This document shows, piece after piece, positions 20,428-28,735 of a DNA stretch of 64,000 bases (position 1 is the stretch's first letter; every line of letters starts with the position of its first letter). The notes beneath the pieces are model-generated. The model saw nothing but the letters and a program-made list of their open reading frames with translations. It was not told the DNA's origin and made no database searches. Source of the stretch: Achromobacter sp. MFA1 R4 (GTDB lineage: Bacteria > Pseudomonadota > Gammaproteobacteria > Burkholderiales > Burkholderiaceae_B). Both the position numbers and the translations under genes were made by a program. Location: NCBI RefSeq assembly GCF_900156745.1, contig NZ_LT707065.1:930001-994000 (forward strand), in the 5' to 3' direction.

Positions 20428-21444
20428 ATGAACACCATTTTCAATCGGAAGCCGCGCTGGGCCGCCAGGTTCGCGGCGGGCGCAATCAGTTTGGGCCTGG
20501 GCATGGGGCTGGGCCTGACGGCAGCGCCGGCGCAAGCCGAGTATCCCGAACGCCCGATCACGCTGATCGTGCCGTTCGCGCCTGGCGGCGCGGTCGACGT
20601 CGTCGGCCGCATCCTCGCCACGGCGATGGGCGAGCAGCTCGGCCAGACCGTCGTGGTCGAGAACAAGGCAGGCGCCAGCGGCAACATCGGCGCGCAGCAG
20701 GTGCGGCGCGCCAAGGCCGACGGCTACACGCTGCTGATGGCGCCCACCACGTCGTATGTGCTGAACAGCCGGCTGATGGGCAAGGACGTCGTGGGCTTCG
20801 ATCTGCTCAAGGATTTCCGCTCGGTGGGCGTGGTGGGCGAGCTTCCCGTCGTGCTGGTGGCAAACCAGGGCATGGGCGTGAAGACCCTGCCCGAACTGGT
20901 CAGCAAGGCGCGGTCGGCGCCGGGCGAGTTCGCCTACGGTTCCTCGGGGCCGGGCACGTTGGAGCATGCCGTCGCCGAGATGTTCCGCCTGCGCGAAAAA
21001 CTCGAGCTGCTGCACGTCCCGTATCGCGGCGCCGCGCCCGCCATGGTCGACCTGCTGGCCGGCCAGGTGCAGATGATGTTCGCCACGGCCCCCACGGCGC
21101 TGGCCAACCTGCCCGGCGGCCGCATCGTGCCGGTGGGCGTGGCCTCGCGCAACCGGCTGGCCTCGCTGCCCGACACGCCGACCCTGATCGAACAAGGGCT
21201 GCCGGACTTCACCGCGTCGTCGGTCTACGCCATTCTCGTGTCGCGCAACACGCCCGAGCCCGTCGTGCAGGCGCTCAATGGCGCGCTCAAGCGGCTGAAC
21301 GAAGGGCCGGCGCTGGCCGAGAAACTGCGGCTGCAAGGGGTGGTGCCGGTCTACACCGACACCGCCCGCGCCGACGCGGCGCTGCGGGCCGAGGTCGAGA
21401 AATGGAACAGCGTGGTCGATGCCACGCACATCACGCTGAATTGA
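20428..21444 (+). CDS. Bug/TctC-family tripartite tricarboxylate transporter substrate-binding protein
   Basis: The 338-residue periplasmic binding protein has a signal peptide ending APAQA, then the family signatures YPERPITLIVPFAPGG, GQTVVVENKAGASGNIG and the second lobe with VPYRGAAPAMVDLLAGQVQMMFAT. Bug proteins clamp a carboxylated ligand and either feed a TctAB permease or act as sensors; no TctAB gene is in the window. GGGGAAGTCT precedes the ATG. It lies between the ligase and second crotonase, so its ligand is probably the acid activated by that ligase (inference). Confidence 0.95.
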   Translation: MNTIFNRKPRWAARFAAGAISLGLGMGLGLTAAPAQAEYPERPITLIVPFAPGGAVDVVGRILATAMGEQLGQTVVVENKAGASGNIGAQQVRRAKADGYTLLMAPTTSYVLNSRLMGKDVVGFDLLKDFRSVGVVGELPVVLVANQGMGVKTLPELVSKARSAPGEFAYGSSGPGTLEHAVAEMFRLREKLELLHVPYRGAAPAMVDLLAGQVQMMFATAPTALANLPGGRIVPVGVASRNRLASLPDTPTLIEQGLPDFTASSVYAILVSRNTPEPVVQALNGALKRLNEGPALAEKLRLQGVVPVYTDTARADAALRAEVEKWNSVVDATHITLN

Positions 21445-21474
21445 TACGCCGCGAGCCCGGCACAGGAGACTGCA

Positions 21475-22257
21475 TTGGCATCTGAAATTCGTCTGGAAAG
21501 CCGTGACGCCGGCCGCGTGGCCGTCGTCACGATCGATCGGCCGCACCGGCGCAATGCCTGCGACCTGGCAGCCTGGCGCGACCTGCGCGACATCTTTCGC
21601 GGGTTTGCGCAAGACCGCGGATTGCGGCTGGCGGTGCTGACCGGCGCCCAGGGCCACTTCTGCGCGGGCGACGACATCCTCGCGTTTCGCGAGGCGCTGT
21701 CCGACCCGGCGCGCGCCGACGCCTATCGCGCGGTGATCCAGGAATGCTTTGCGGCCGTGCAGGCCGCGCCGGTGCCGGTGATCGCGGCGATGCGCGGCGT
21801 GTGCGTGGGCGGCGGCGCAAGCCTGGCGCTGTGCTGCGACTTCCGCGTGGGCGACGGCAGCGCGCGGGTCAGCGTGCCGGTGGCGCGCCTGGGCCTGGTC
21901 TACCCCACCGTCCAGCTCCAGCGCCTGTCCCAGCTCATCGGCGTGAGCCGGACCCGCCGCTGGCTCTACACCGGGGAGTTCGTGGACGCCGCCGCGGCGC
22001 ATCAGGCGGGCTTCATCGACGCCCTCCACGACGATCCGGTAGCCGGCGCGCTGGCCTTCGGGGCGGACATGATGGACAACGCACCGCTTTCGATTGCCGG
22101 CAGCAAGCTCCAGCTCAACGCGATCTCGGCCGGCACGCTGGTCGAAGACGCGGCGCGCATCCAGGCGCTGTCCGACCAGGCCAATCAAAGCGAGGACTAT
22201 CGCAACGCCGCGACCGCCTTCGCTGAAAAGCGCAAGCCGGTGTTCGCTGGGCGTTGA
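21475..22257 (+). CDS. Crotonase-family protein lacking both catalytic glutamates
   Basis: The 260-residue crotonase homologue starts at TTG with AGGAGA six bases upstream. The oxyanion motifs HFCAGDDI and RGVCVGGGAS are present, but positions equivalent to Glu144 and Glu164 of rat enoyl-CoA hydratase are Ser116 and Val136, so simple hydratase chemistry is unlikely. Crotonases with altered acids catalyse isomerisation, hydrolysis, decarboxylation or C-C cleavage. It is the last gene of the IclR-linked acyl-CoA unit. Its final 47 bases (22211-22257) reappear with three changes at 24391-24437, on the far side of the chemoreceptor gene. Confidence 0.86.
   Translation: MASEIRLESRDAGRVAVVTIDRPHRRNACDLAAWRDLRDIFRGFAQDRGLRLAVLTGAQGHFCAGDDILAFREALSDPARADAYRAVIQECFAAVQAAPVPVIAAMRGVCVGGGASLALCCDFRVGDGSARVSVPVARLGLVYPTVQLQRLSQLIGVSRTRRWLYTGEFVDAAAAHQAGFIDALHDDPVAGALAFGADMMDNAPLSIAGSKLQLNAISAGTLVEDAARIQALSDQANQSEDYRNAATAFAEKRKPVFAGR
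22211..22257 (+). repeat. Direct repeat, left copy (3' end of crotonase gene)
   Basis: This 47-bp stretch including the stop codon of the second crotonase gene matches 24391-24437 at 44 of 47 positions. The chemoreceptor gene lies between the two copies. Confidence 0.85.
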
Positions 22258-22427
22258 GGCCCGGGAGGCGCCCCCGCCATCCGGCGAATCCCGAATAGTG
22301 GAACGCCGGACCGGCCGGGCGCGCCGACCAGGCTTTTTATCCCGCAGTTCGCCGTATTGCACCGCAACATGATGTGCTGTAGTTCACGCGTGGAGGACGC
22401 ATTCCGCGGCCTCGTCGCGTGACCATC

Positions 22428-24293
22428 ATGTCCAAACTCAGAAATCTCTCTCTCCGGGGCAGCCTGATCGCGCTGGTGCTCTTCTTCACCGCCACGCTGG
22501 TCGTGGTGGGCGCCATCGCCATGCAGCAGCTCTGGAGCATCAGCCAGAAGCAGCGCGCCATGTACACGGAAACCGTCATGCCGCTGCGTGTCGTGGTCGA
22601 CGCCGCCCGGCAGGGCGCCACGCACTTCCGGCGCATGTACGTCTACATCTGGAATACCGATCCGAAAGGCCGCCAGAACGAACTTCGCCTGAACGAAGAT
22701 TCCGAAAAGTCCGTGCTGCAAGCGCGCGACCGCCTGCAGCAGGAGCAGGATCCCACGCTGCGCGCCCTGGGCGGCAAGCTGGCCGACACCTGGACCCGCT
22801 ACAAGTCGGCCGTGGACAACGTGAAAGGCCTGGCCGACCGCAACGACCCGACCGCGATGGCCGTGCTGCACAAGGACTCGGCCGAACTGCATGTGGCCGT
22901 GCGCAACCTCCTGATGGAAGCCGCCAAGCGCCAGGAAGAACTGGCCCGGCTGGACACCGAAGACGCCGCGGCATCGGTCGAACGCACGTTCTGGACGCTG
23001 ACGGCACTGATCGTGCTGTGCGCCTTGATCGGCGGCGTCCTTGGCCTTCTTCTGGTGCGGTCCGTCATGCGCCGCCTCGGCGGCGAGCCGGCCTACGCCG
23101 CCCAGATCGCCCAGGAAGTCGCCAAGGGCAACCTGGCCGTGCGCGTGCAGCGCCGCGATGGCGACCAGACCAGCGTGCTGGCCAACATGGAAGCCATGCG
23201 CGCCAACCTGGCGCGCCTGGTAAGCCAGGTGCGCCAGTCCAGCGAGTCGATCGCCACGGGCGCCACCCAGATCACCTCGGGCAACAGCGACCTCAGCCAG
23301 CGCACGGAAGAACAGGCCGCCAACGTCGAAGAAACCGCGGCGTCGATGGAAGAGATGAATGCCGCGGTCAAGCAGAACCTTGAATCCGTGCAGATGGCCG
23401 CAAGCCTGGCCGGGTCCGCCAGCGCGGCCGCCGCACGCGGCGGCGAGGTCGTCGGCAACGTGGTCAGCACCATGGACGCCATCTCCGCCAGCTCGCGCAA
23501 GATCGTCGACATCATCGCCGTCATCGACTCGATCGCCTTCCAGACCAACATCCTCGCCCTGAACGCGGCGGTGGAGGCGGCCCGCGCGGGCGAACAGGGC
23601 CGGGGCTTTGCCGTCGTGGCCAGCGAAGTGCGCGCGCTCGCCCAGCGCAGCGCGGGCGCCGCCAAGGAAATCAAGCAACTGATCAGCGACAGCGTGGGCA
23701 ACGTCGAAGCCGGCTCCACCCTGGTCGGCGAGGCCGGAAACACCATGAACGACATCGTGACGCAGGTGCGCCGCGTTGCCGACCTGATCGCCGAGATCGG
23801 CGCCGCTGCCCACGAGCAGGGACAAGGCATCTCGCAAGTCGGCGATGCCATCAACCAGCTCGACCAGACCACCCAGCAAAACGCCGCGCTGGTGGAAGAG
23901 TCGGCCGCCGCGGCCCACAGCCTGAACGGGCAGGCCGCGACGCTGGTGCAATTGGTCAGCGTGTTCCGCCTGGCCGACGACGGCGCCTTCCGCCCCGTGG
24001 CGCAGGCACAGCCGCAGGTACAGGCACAGCCGCAACCGCGCCCAAGTATCGCGACCCCTCGCGAGGCCCAGCCCGTGCACCCGCAGACCGGGAACTCGCA
24101 GCCCGTGCCCCCGCAGCCCGCAAAGCCGCTGCGCGCCCTGGCCAAGCCGGCACCCACCCGGGCCGCCGCCGCCGAAAAGCCCGCCCAGGCCCGCCGCGCG
24201 CACCCCAAGCCCGCGCCCGCCACGACCGCCCCGCTGCGGGTTCCGGGCGATCGCAAGCCCGCGCAGCCGAACGACGATTGGGAAAGCTTTTAA
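22428..24293 (+). CDS. Methyl-accepting chemotaxis protein
   Basis: The chemoreceptor of about 621 residues has TM1 near residues 10-33, a four-helix periplasmic ligand domain, TM2 near 190-212, HAMP, and a signalling domain with the hairpin tip [20 protein letters not shown]. The adaptation regions contain [10 protein letters not shown] and similar stretches. A long Pro/Ala/Gln-rich linker of about 100 residues ends in DDWESF, resembling the NWETF pentapeptide that tethers CheR and CheB to major receptors. ATG at 22428 is chosen; a GTG nine bases upstream is possible. It is flanked by the 47-bp direct repeats, which suggests it was inserted at this site. Confidence 0.94.
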   Translation: MSKLRNLSLRGSLIALVLFFTATLVVVGAIAMQQLWSISQKQRAMYTETVMPLRVVVDAARQGATHFRRMYVYIWNTDPKGRQNELRLNEDSEKSVLQARDRLQQEQDPTLRALGGKLADTWTRYKSAVDNVKGLADRNDPTAMAVLHKDSAELHVAVRNLLMEAAKRQEELARLDTEDAAASVERTFWTLTALIVLCALIGGVLGLLLVRSVMRRLGGEPAYAAQIAQEVAKGNLAVRVQRRDGDQTSVLANMEAMRANLARLVSQVRQSSESIATGATQITSGNSDLSQRTEEQAANVEETAASMEEMNAAVKQNLESVQMAASLAGSASAAAARGGEVVGNVVSTMDAISASSRKIVDIIAVIDSIAFQTNILALNAAVEAARAGEQGRGFAVVASEVRALAQRSAGAAKEIKQLISDSVGNVEAGSTLVGEAGNTMNDIVTQVRRVADLIAEIGAAAHEQGQGISQVGDAINQLDQTTQQNAALVEESAAAAHSLNGQAATLVQLVSVFRLADDGAFRPVAQAQPQVQAQPQPRPSIATPREAQPVHPQTGNSQPVPPQPAKPLRALAKPAPTRAAAAEKPAQARRAHPKPAPATTAPLRVPGDRKPAQPNDDWESF

Positions 24294-24310
24294 GCAATGA
24301 AGGTTGACGC

Positions 24311-24343
24311 GGCGCGCGGCGTGCTCAGTCCGCACCGCGCGCC
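24311..24343. other. GC-rich stem-loop after the chemoreceptor gene
   Basis: GGCGCGCGG (24311-24319) pairs with CCGCGCGCC (24335-24343). No T-tract follows, so it is at best a weak terminator. It lies in the scar between the receptor stop and the repeat copy. Confidence 0.4.
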
Positions 24344-24390
24344 GCGGCCATTAACGCCGCGTCGAGCACCGGCATCACGATGCGCTCCAG
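24325..24390 (-). pseudogene. IclR-gene fragment
   Basis: Read on the minus strand this encodes LERIVMPVL followed by DAALMAAARGAD and a stop. The 26 bases 24365-24390 are identical to 32389-32414 inside the intact IclR gene, where the protein reads SLERIVMPVLRDL. The rest of the gene is missing and the fragment is joined directly to the crotonase-end copy. It is a remnant, not a functional gene. Confidence 0.7.
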
Positions 24391-24437
24391 CGACCGCCTT
24401 CGCTGAAAAACGCAAGCCGGTGTTCGTTGGGTGTTGA
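24391..24437 (+). repeat. Direct repeat, right copy (duplicated crotonase 3' end)
   Basis: It matches 22211-22257 with changes only at 24410, 24427 and 24432, all transitions. It retains the TGA stop but has no gene attached. It sits 10 bases from the end of the convergent caspase gene. Confidence 0.85.
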
Positions 24438-24446
24438 ACGGCAGAC

Positions 24447-26021
24447 TCAGCGCTGGCCGGGAGGCCGCACGCCCAGCGCGCGCATCCAAGGCATGTCGGG
24501 CAGGCCCTGCACGGGCGCCATGCCCGGCAGGGGCAGGCCGACAGGATTGAGCGCGGCGTCCTGCAGCACCCTGGCCCACTCCTGCGGGTCTATGGGTTCT
24601 CCCATGCGCGCACGCACGTCCAGCAGGTCCAGCGCGGCCCGCCGGTGGCCCGCCTCGGCCGCGTCGCGGAACAGGCGTTCGGCCTCGGCATAGTTCCTGG
24701 GCACGCCCCGGCCCATGCCGGTCAGCTCGCCCAGATAGGTCTGCGCGGGCGCGAACCCTTGATCGGCGGCGCGCCGATACCAGCGGGCGGCGACCGGGTA
24801 GTTCTTCTCTACATACTCGCCGTTCTCGGCGATCAAGCCCAGGGTGGTCATGGCGACCACATCGCCCGCCTTGGCGCGCGCCTGCAGCGACGCCAATCGC
24901 GGTTCGTCCACATATTGCGCGCCCCGCTCGATTTCGTATTCCCATGCGCTCATGCGCGCCTTGATCAGATCGCGGCCCAGCGTGGGCGACGGGCCGCGTC
25001 CCGCCTGGCCCGGCTTTCCTCCGGGCGTCGCGGGCGTTGTGCCGTCAGCCAGCGTCGTGAAGGTAACGGTGCCGACCAGGCTGCTGGCGTAGTGGGGAAT
25101 CTGGCGGTAGGCGGTGGCCACCTGCACGTCGGCGGTCAGTTGCTTGAAGAAGCTCTCCACCGGCGCGGAGCCGGGTAGCGCGCGCAGCCCCTGCGCGAAG
25201 TAATACGCATAGGGGCTGTGACGCGGCCCATCGTTGCCAAAGCCGTCTTCCGCGGTAGCGCCGGGCTGCGTCGAGAAGGCGATCAGCTCTCCGCCCGCGG
25301 GCACGGCGTGGACGAGGCCGGCGGAGGCCGCACCCCGGGTCAGGTTGGTGCGGCAGGCGTCAAGCACCATCAGGCGGGCACGGACGTTCGCGCGCCGCAA
25401 CGCCTGCGACACGCGCCTGAGGCTCAGCGAGCTCTGCTGCGCCGTGCGGATGCGTACTTCGCCCAGCGGCAAGGGCAGATCCACGCCAAACAGATAGTTC
25501 ACGTCATCCACGGCGACGGCGTGTCCGGCGAAATACACCAAGGCCAGATCCCCGCCCGTGGCACGCGCCGCGAAGTCATCGACGGCGGTTTCCATCTGCG
25601 CGGTGGTCAGGTCCGTGAGCAAGGTCACGTCGATGCTGCGCTGGCGCAGCGAATCGGCGATCAGCCGGGCATCGTTGACCGGGTTGACGAGCGCGTTGGC
25701 CGGGATGGCGTAGCGCGCGTTGCCGATCACCAGCGCATAACGGCGCCTGGCGGGCGACGCAGTGGTTGCCGCCACAGGCGCATCGTCCTCGGGCGTCGGC
25801 GCAGGGGCCGTGGAGGTAAGCGCCTCGGTGGGCGCCGGATCCGGATCGGCCATGTTTCTTGTGTTGAGTCCCCTTGCATTTGCTCCCGCCGCGCGCAAAG
25901 CCGTCGGGTGCGCCGCCCACAGGCTCGCGCCGATCAGCGCCGTCAACAATCGCCGCCGCATGGGTGGACACGTTGGTGCATGCGCCACGCCGGCGCCCGC
26001 AGGATTATTCAAGGACTTCAT
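24447..26021 (-). CDS. Exported caspase-family (C14) protein with SEL1-like repeats
   Basis: The 524-residue protein starts MKSLNNPAG. A signal sequence follows RRRLLTALIGASLWAAHPT, cleaved near LRAAG, then a low-complexity linker and a caspase-like p20 domain from about residue 93 (RRYALVIGNARY). The catalytic dyad is His167 (LVYFAGHAV) and Cys223 (LDACRTN). C-terminal SEL1-like repeats span about 390-485 (NYPVAARWYRRAADQGFAPAQ, NYAEAERLFRDAAEAGH). The enzyme should cleave proteins in the periplasm or at the membrane. It is the third gene of a sigma / anti-sigma / caspase operon, 8 bases after the anti-sigma stop, so expression is tied to the ECF switch. Confidence 0.88.
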   Translation of the reverse strand: MKSLNNPAGAGVAHAPTCPPMRRRLLTALIGASLWAAHPTALRAAGANARGLNTRNMADPDPAPTEALTSTAPAPTPEDDAPVAATTASPARRRYALVIGNARYAIPANALVNPVNDARLIADSLRQRSIDVTLLTDLTTAQMETAVDDFAARATGGDLALVYFAGHAVAVDDVNYLFGVDLPLPLGEVRIRTAQQSSLSLRRVSQALRRANVRARLMVLDACRTNLTRGAASAGLVHAVPAGGELIAFSTQPGATAEDGFGNDGPRHSPYAYYFAQGLRALPGSAPVESFFKQLTADVQVATAYRQIPHYASSLVGTVTFTTLADGTTPATPGGKPGQAGRGPSPTLGRDLIKARMSAWEYEIERGAQYVDEPRLASLQARAKAGDVVAMTTLGLIAENGEYVEKNYPVAARWYRRAADQGFAPAQTYLGELTGMGRGVPRNYAEAERLFRDAAEAGHRRAALDLLDVRARMGEPIDPQEWARVLQDAALNPVGLPLPGMAPVQGLPDMPWMRALGVRPPGQR

Positions 26022-26029
26022 GCGAGGCC

Positions 26030-26647
26030 TCAGGGTTTGGGACAAGCGCCCGCGGGCGAGGCCGTGGCGGACAAGGCACCCAGCGCCGCGGCGGCGTCGC
26101 GCAGCGATGACTCGCGCGCCGCGGCCAGGACGTATTGGCCGTCCGCATCGGGACCGTCGACGATGGACACGGCGTACTGGGACAAGGTGTTGCGCAGTTG
26201 CCGGGCCGTCAGCGTGTCGGGCAGATCCACCGCCAGCCGAGGGCAGGACGCGCCGCCACGCGTCAGCACGCCGTCCGGCGCGGCGATGCCCGGCGCATCC
26301 GTCGGCGCTTGCTGGACCACCATGACGGACAGCATGATCGCCAGCGCCCAACCCAGCGGCATCAAGGGGCTGGCGGGCGTCGGCCATAGCCATTGCCACA
26401 GCCGGCGCGCGCGGGACATCGGCGCGCGCACCGCCCGCGGGCGTTGCGCCAGCGCGCGCAGAAAGGCGGCATCGCGCTCGGCCTGGCCGATCTCGTTGTG
26501 GGCCAACTGACGCGCCTGGGCCAGATCGCGCCACGTATCGAGCTCGGCCCGCAGCGCGGGGTCGCGCGCGAGTTCAGCTTCGAAGGCGCGGCGGGCCGGG
26601 GCATCAAGCTCGCCCGACAGATAGGACAGCACTCGGTCTTCAGGCAT
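26030..26647 (-). CDS. Transmembrane anti-sigma factor
   Basis: The 205-residue protein (start MPEDRVLSYLSGELDAPAR) has an N-terminal anti-sigma domain of about 90 residues like those of FecR/RsiW types, without an obvious HxxxCxxC zinc motif. One membrane segment near 100-118 (LGWALAIMLSVMVV) is followed by a periplasmic domain with a single Cys near ASCPRL and a C-terminal CPKP. It overlaps the sigma gene by the ATG/TGA at 26647-26652. It should hold the ECF sigma at the membrane until an envelope signal arrives. The following gene encodes the exported caspase. Confidence 0.82.
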   Translation of the reverse strand: MPEDRVLSYLSGELDAPARRAFEAELARDPALRAELDTWRDLAQARQLAHNEIGQAERDAAFLRALAQRPRAVRAPMSRARRLWQWLWPTPASPLMPLGWALAIMLSVMVVQQAPTDAPGIAAPDGVLTRGGASCPRLAVDLPDTLTARQLRNTLSQYAVSIVDGPDADGQYVLAAARESSLRDAAAALGALSATASPAGACPKP

Positions 26648-26649
26648 GA

Positions 26650-27315
26650 TCAGTCCATTCCTTTGCGCGTGCATTCCGTCACCAGCTTGCGCGCGGCGTG
26701 CAGGCGGCTTTTCACGGTAGGCACGTGCAGGTCCTGCTGCCTGGCGATCTGTTCCATCGGCATGTCGTCCAGGTACAGGAACATCGTGGCGCGCAGGGTG
26801 TCGCTGAGCTTATTGAGGCATTCGCGCATGCGCTTGACGATAGATAGATGCTCGTAGGCGTGCGCGGGATCGGCAAAGCGGGAGGGGTCGCCCACGTTCC
26901 GGATGTCGTCGAGCGCCGCGTCATCGTGCTCGCCGCCGTCCTCGGGATAGGTCCATTGCACTTCGTGCCGCGTGCGGCGATGCATCTGGATCAGCTCGTG
27001 CAGCGACCCGCGATACAAGTAGCCGCCCAGCGTGCCGACGGCCAGTTCATGCGCCGTCCATCCGCCCTCGGGCTGACCCTGCTTGAACCCCTCATCCTTG
27101 AACGTGCGCGTGTGCAAGAACTTCATGAGCGCATTGTTGAACGCATCGACCACGCCATCGGGCGACGCGTTGAAGAATTTCCTGCGCAATTTCAGCGTGA
27201 TGTGCTGCTCGGCCTTGTTGCGAAACGCCAGCGCGTAGTGGGGATCGGCATGCATGATGCGCAGCAACGCGTCAACGTTTTCAATGACGTAGCGCTTGGA
27301 ATCGAGCGAGTTCAT
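26650..27315 (-). CDS. ECF-type RNA polymerase sigma factor
   Basis: The 221-residue protein has sigma region 2 spread over about 40-120 (NNALMKFLHTRTF, GGYLYRGSLHELIQMHRR) and a clear region 4 at about 165-215 (LSDTLRATMFLYLDDMPMEQIARQQDLHV, TVKSRLHAARKLV, shown in parts). An acidic linker lies between (EDGGEHDDAALDD). The N-terminus is longer than in most ECF factors. It heads the operon with its anti-sigma and the caspase gene. A recognisable autogenous promoter could not be assigned by eye in the 111 bases upstream. Confidence 0.85.
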   Translation of the reverse strand: MNSLDSKRYVIENVDALLRIMHADPHYALAFRNKAEQHITLKLRRKFFNASPDGVVDAFNNALMKFLHTRTFKDEGFKQGQPEGGWTAHELAVGTLGGYLYRGSLHELIQMHRRTRHEVQWTYPEDGGEHDDAALDDIRNVGDPSRFADPAHAYEHLSIVKRMRECLNKLSDTLRATMFLYLDDMPMEQIARQQDLHVPTVKSRLHAARKLVTECTRKGMD

Positions 27316-27426
27316 GGTTCAGATTCTGGAAGTCGAACTGGACGCGGAACGTCAGCCCACCGGCGGCAACAGCCGCAACCCGGCAAAACGCGGGCTGCGG
27401 CACATTAGCCGTGCAGGGGCGGAAAA

Positions 27427-28011
27427 TCAAGCGCGGCGGCGCAGCACGGCGATGCCGCGGACAGTGAATGCGACGGCGATGGCCAAGGACAGATAGAAGC
27501 CAAAGCCGAACGACAGGCTGTCCCACAGATTGGACGCCATGTCTCCCGCCAGGCTGCGACTGGACCGCGAATTGCTCATGAAGCCCGCAAACTGGCGCGT
27601 GGCGTTCATGAGCTCGCGGACCTGCGACACCACGCCGGCCAGCGCAATGGCCCACAGCGCGAGGGGTGCAAAGTAGCCCAGGCGCGCCGCGCGATGGGTC
27701 AGCAGCGAGGGCAGCAAAGGGCCCGCCACGGCCAGCAGCCACAGCAGTGCATAAACGCCCGCGCCCGAACCTCGGCCCGCCATCGCGCCTTGCATGCTGC
27801 CGCCGTTCTGCAAACGCAACAGGTCGTAGAAGCTCAGGCTTGCATTCGACCCCATCATGCTTAGCGAGACCACGGCAAACACCGTAGTGGCCAAAAGGAA
27901 CAGCAGCGCGCCCACGGCGTCGCCACGATGGACGCGCCGGGCCGCGATGCCCGCCCACCGCGCCGCATGGGTCCTGGCCTGCGTCAATACGTCCTGTGCT
28001 TTGCCTTGCAT
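27427..28011 (-). CDS. Four-helix inner-membrane protein of unknown function
   Basis: The 194-residue protein starts MQGKAQDVLTQ; AAGGAAAG lies just upstream of the ATG at 28011. Hydrophobic segments are near residues 34-54 (ALLFLLATTVFAVVSLSM), 84-106, 110-130 and 160-185, with a Gly/Ser-rich loop after the first (NGGSMQGAMAGRGSGAG). No family is recognised. It ends 111 bases upstream of the ECF sigma gene on the same strand, so it could belong to the same regulon, but the gap leaves room for a separate promoter. Confidence 0.7.
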   Translation of the reverse strand: MQGKAQDVLTQARTHAARWAGIAARRVHRGDAVGALLFLLATTVFAVVSLSMMGSNASLSFYDLLRLQNGGSMQGAMAGRGSGAGVYALLWLLAVAGPLLPSLLTHRAARLGYFAPLALWAIALAGVVSQVRELMNATRQFAGFMSNSRSSRSLAGDMASNLWDSLSFGFGFYLSLAIAVAFTVRGIAVLRRRA

Positions 28012-28276
28012 GGTCTTTCCTTGTCTGGTTGTGGCGGGATGCCGGTATTCATGGCTACGCATGGCGGCCGAAAAGGTTCGTTTTTTTTCGGGCGTTTTTC
28101 AGGCGATTGTTTTTTTCCGGATGGGTTTATGCTTCGGCGCGACTTTTTTTCGAACTTTTCCCGAGGTGGCGCGTAGCAATGGTCAAGGGCGCGGCTTTTC
28201 CGCCCCGCTTGCCGACAAAGCCCGGCATGCCCCACTGACTGAAAAGTCCCACTGACCAAGAACGGAGCGTTCAATC
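28012..28276. promoter_or_regulatory. T-tract-rich intergenic region
   Basis: In a genome rich in GC this 265-base gap has plus-strand T runs at 28081-28088, 28095-28099, 28110-28116, 28144-28150 and 28156-28159. It separates two divergent genes. It may be curved DNA or a binding region for an H-NS-like protein. No perfect palindrome was found. Confidence 0.5.
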
Positions 28277-28735
28277 ATGTCCACCCCCACCCCGCTGGCC
28301 GCCCTGTACCAAACCGTGGTGCAAGAAGAACTGGGCCTGGTCGCCCGCTTTGACGATGAAGGCGATGTGGTCTTCAAGTATCCCGACCTGGGCATCATGT
28401 ACTTCAGCCTCAGCGATTCGGATCCGGAATTCCTGCGTTTGGTCTACCCAAGCTTCGTGCAGGCCGACGAACTGGGTTTGACCCGCGAACAACTGCTGGA
28501 GGTGATCAACACCGTCAACAACCGCTGCAAGGCGATCAAGCTGACGCTGTCGCAAGACAGCGCGGAACGGGCCGGGCGTTTGTCGGCCTCGGTGGAAAGC
28601 TTTGTGGCCGGGCCCAACACCCTGCCGGATGCCGCCCTGCTCCGCGCCACCGTCGAACGCTGCGTGTCCGCCGTGCGCCACGGCGCGCGCGAACTGATCA
28701 AGCAGGCGATGGAACTGAAGCAGCCCGCCAGCTAA
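28277..28735 (+). CDS. Small cytoplasmic YbjN-like protein
   Basis: The 152-residue acidic protein has no signal or membrane segment. The segments GLVARFDDEGDVVFKYPD, DPEFLRLVYPSF and NNRCKAIKLTL resemble the YbjN / type III chaperone-like fold, in which a sheet is packed against helices, but this is recognition by pattern only. AACGGAGCG precedes the ATG. It is transcribed away from the four-helix membrane protein and is followed by an unlinked-looking lipoprotein gene. Its function is unknown. Confidence 0.72.
   Translation: MSTPTPLAALYQTVVQEELGLVARFDDEGDVVFKYPDLGIMYFSLSDSDPEFLRLVYPSFVQADELGLTREQLLEVINTVNNRCKAIKLTLSQDSAERAGRLSASVESFVAGPNTLPDAALLRATVERCVSAVRHGARELIKQAMELKQPAS

Noticed and set aside
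22197..24335. Minus-strand open frame covering the chemoreceptor
   Set aside because: Gly/His/Val-rich shadow translation; the plus strand has the full receptor domain set.
22211..24437. Direct repeats read as target-site duplication of a transposon
   Set aside because: The 47-bp length with diverged copies, the lack of terminal inverted repeats and the absence of a transposase argue against a transposon; a recombination duplication fits better.
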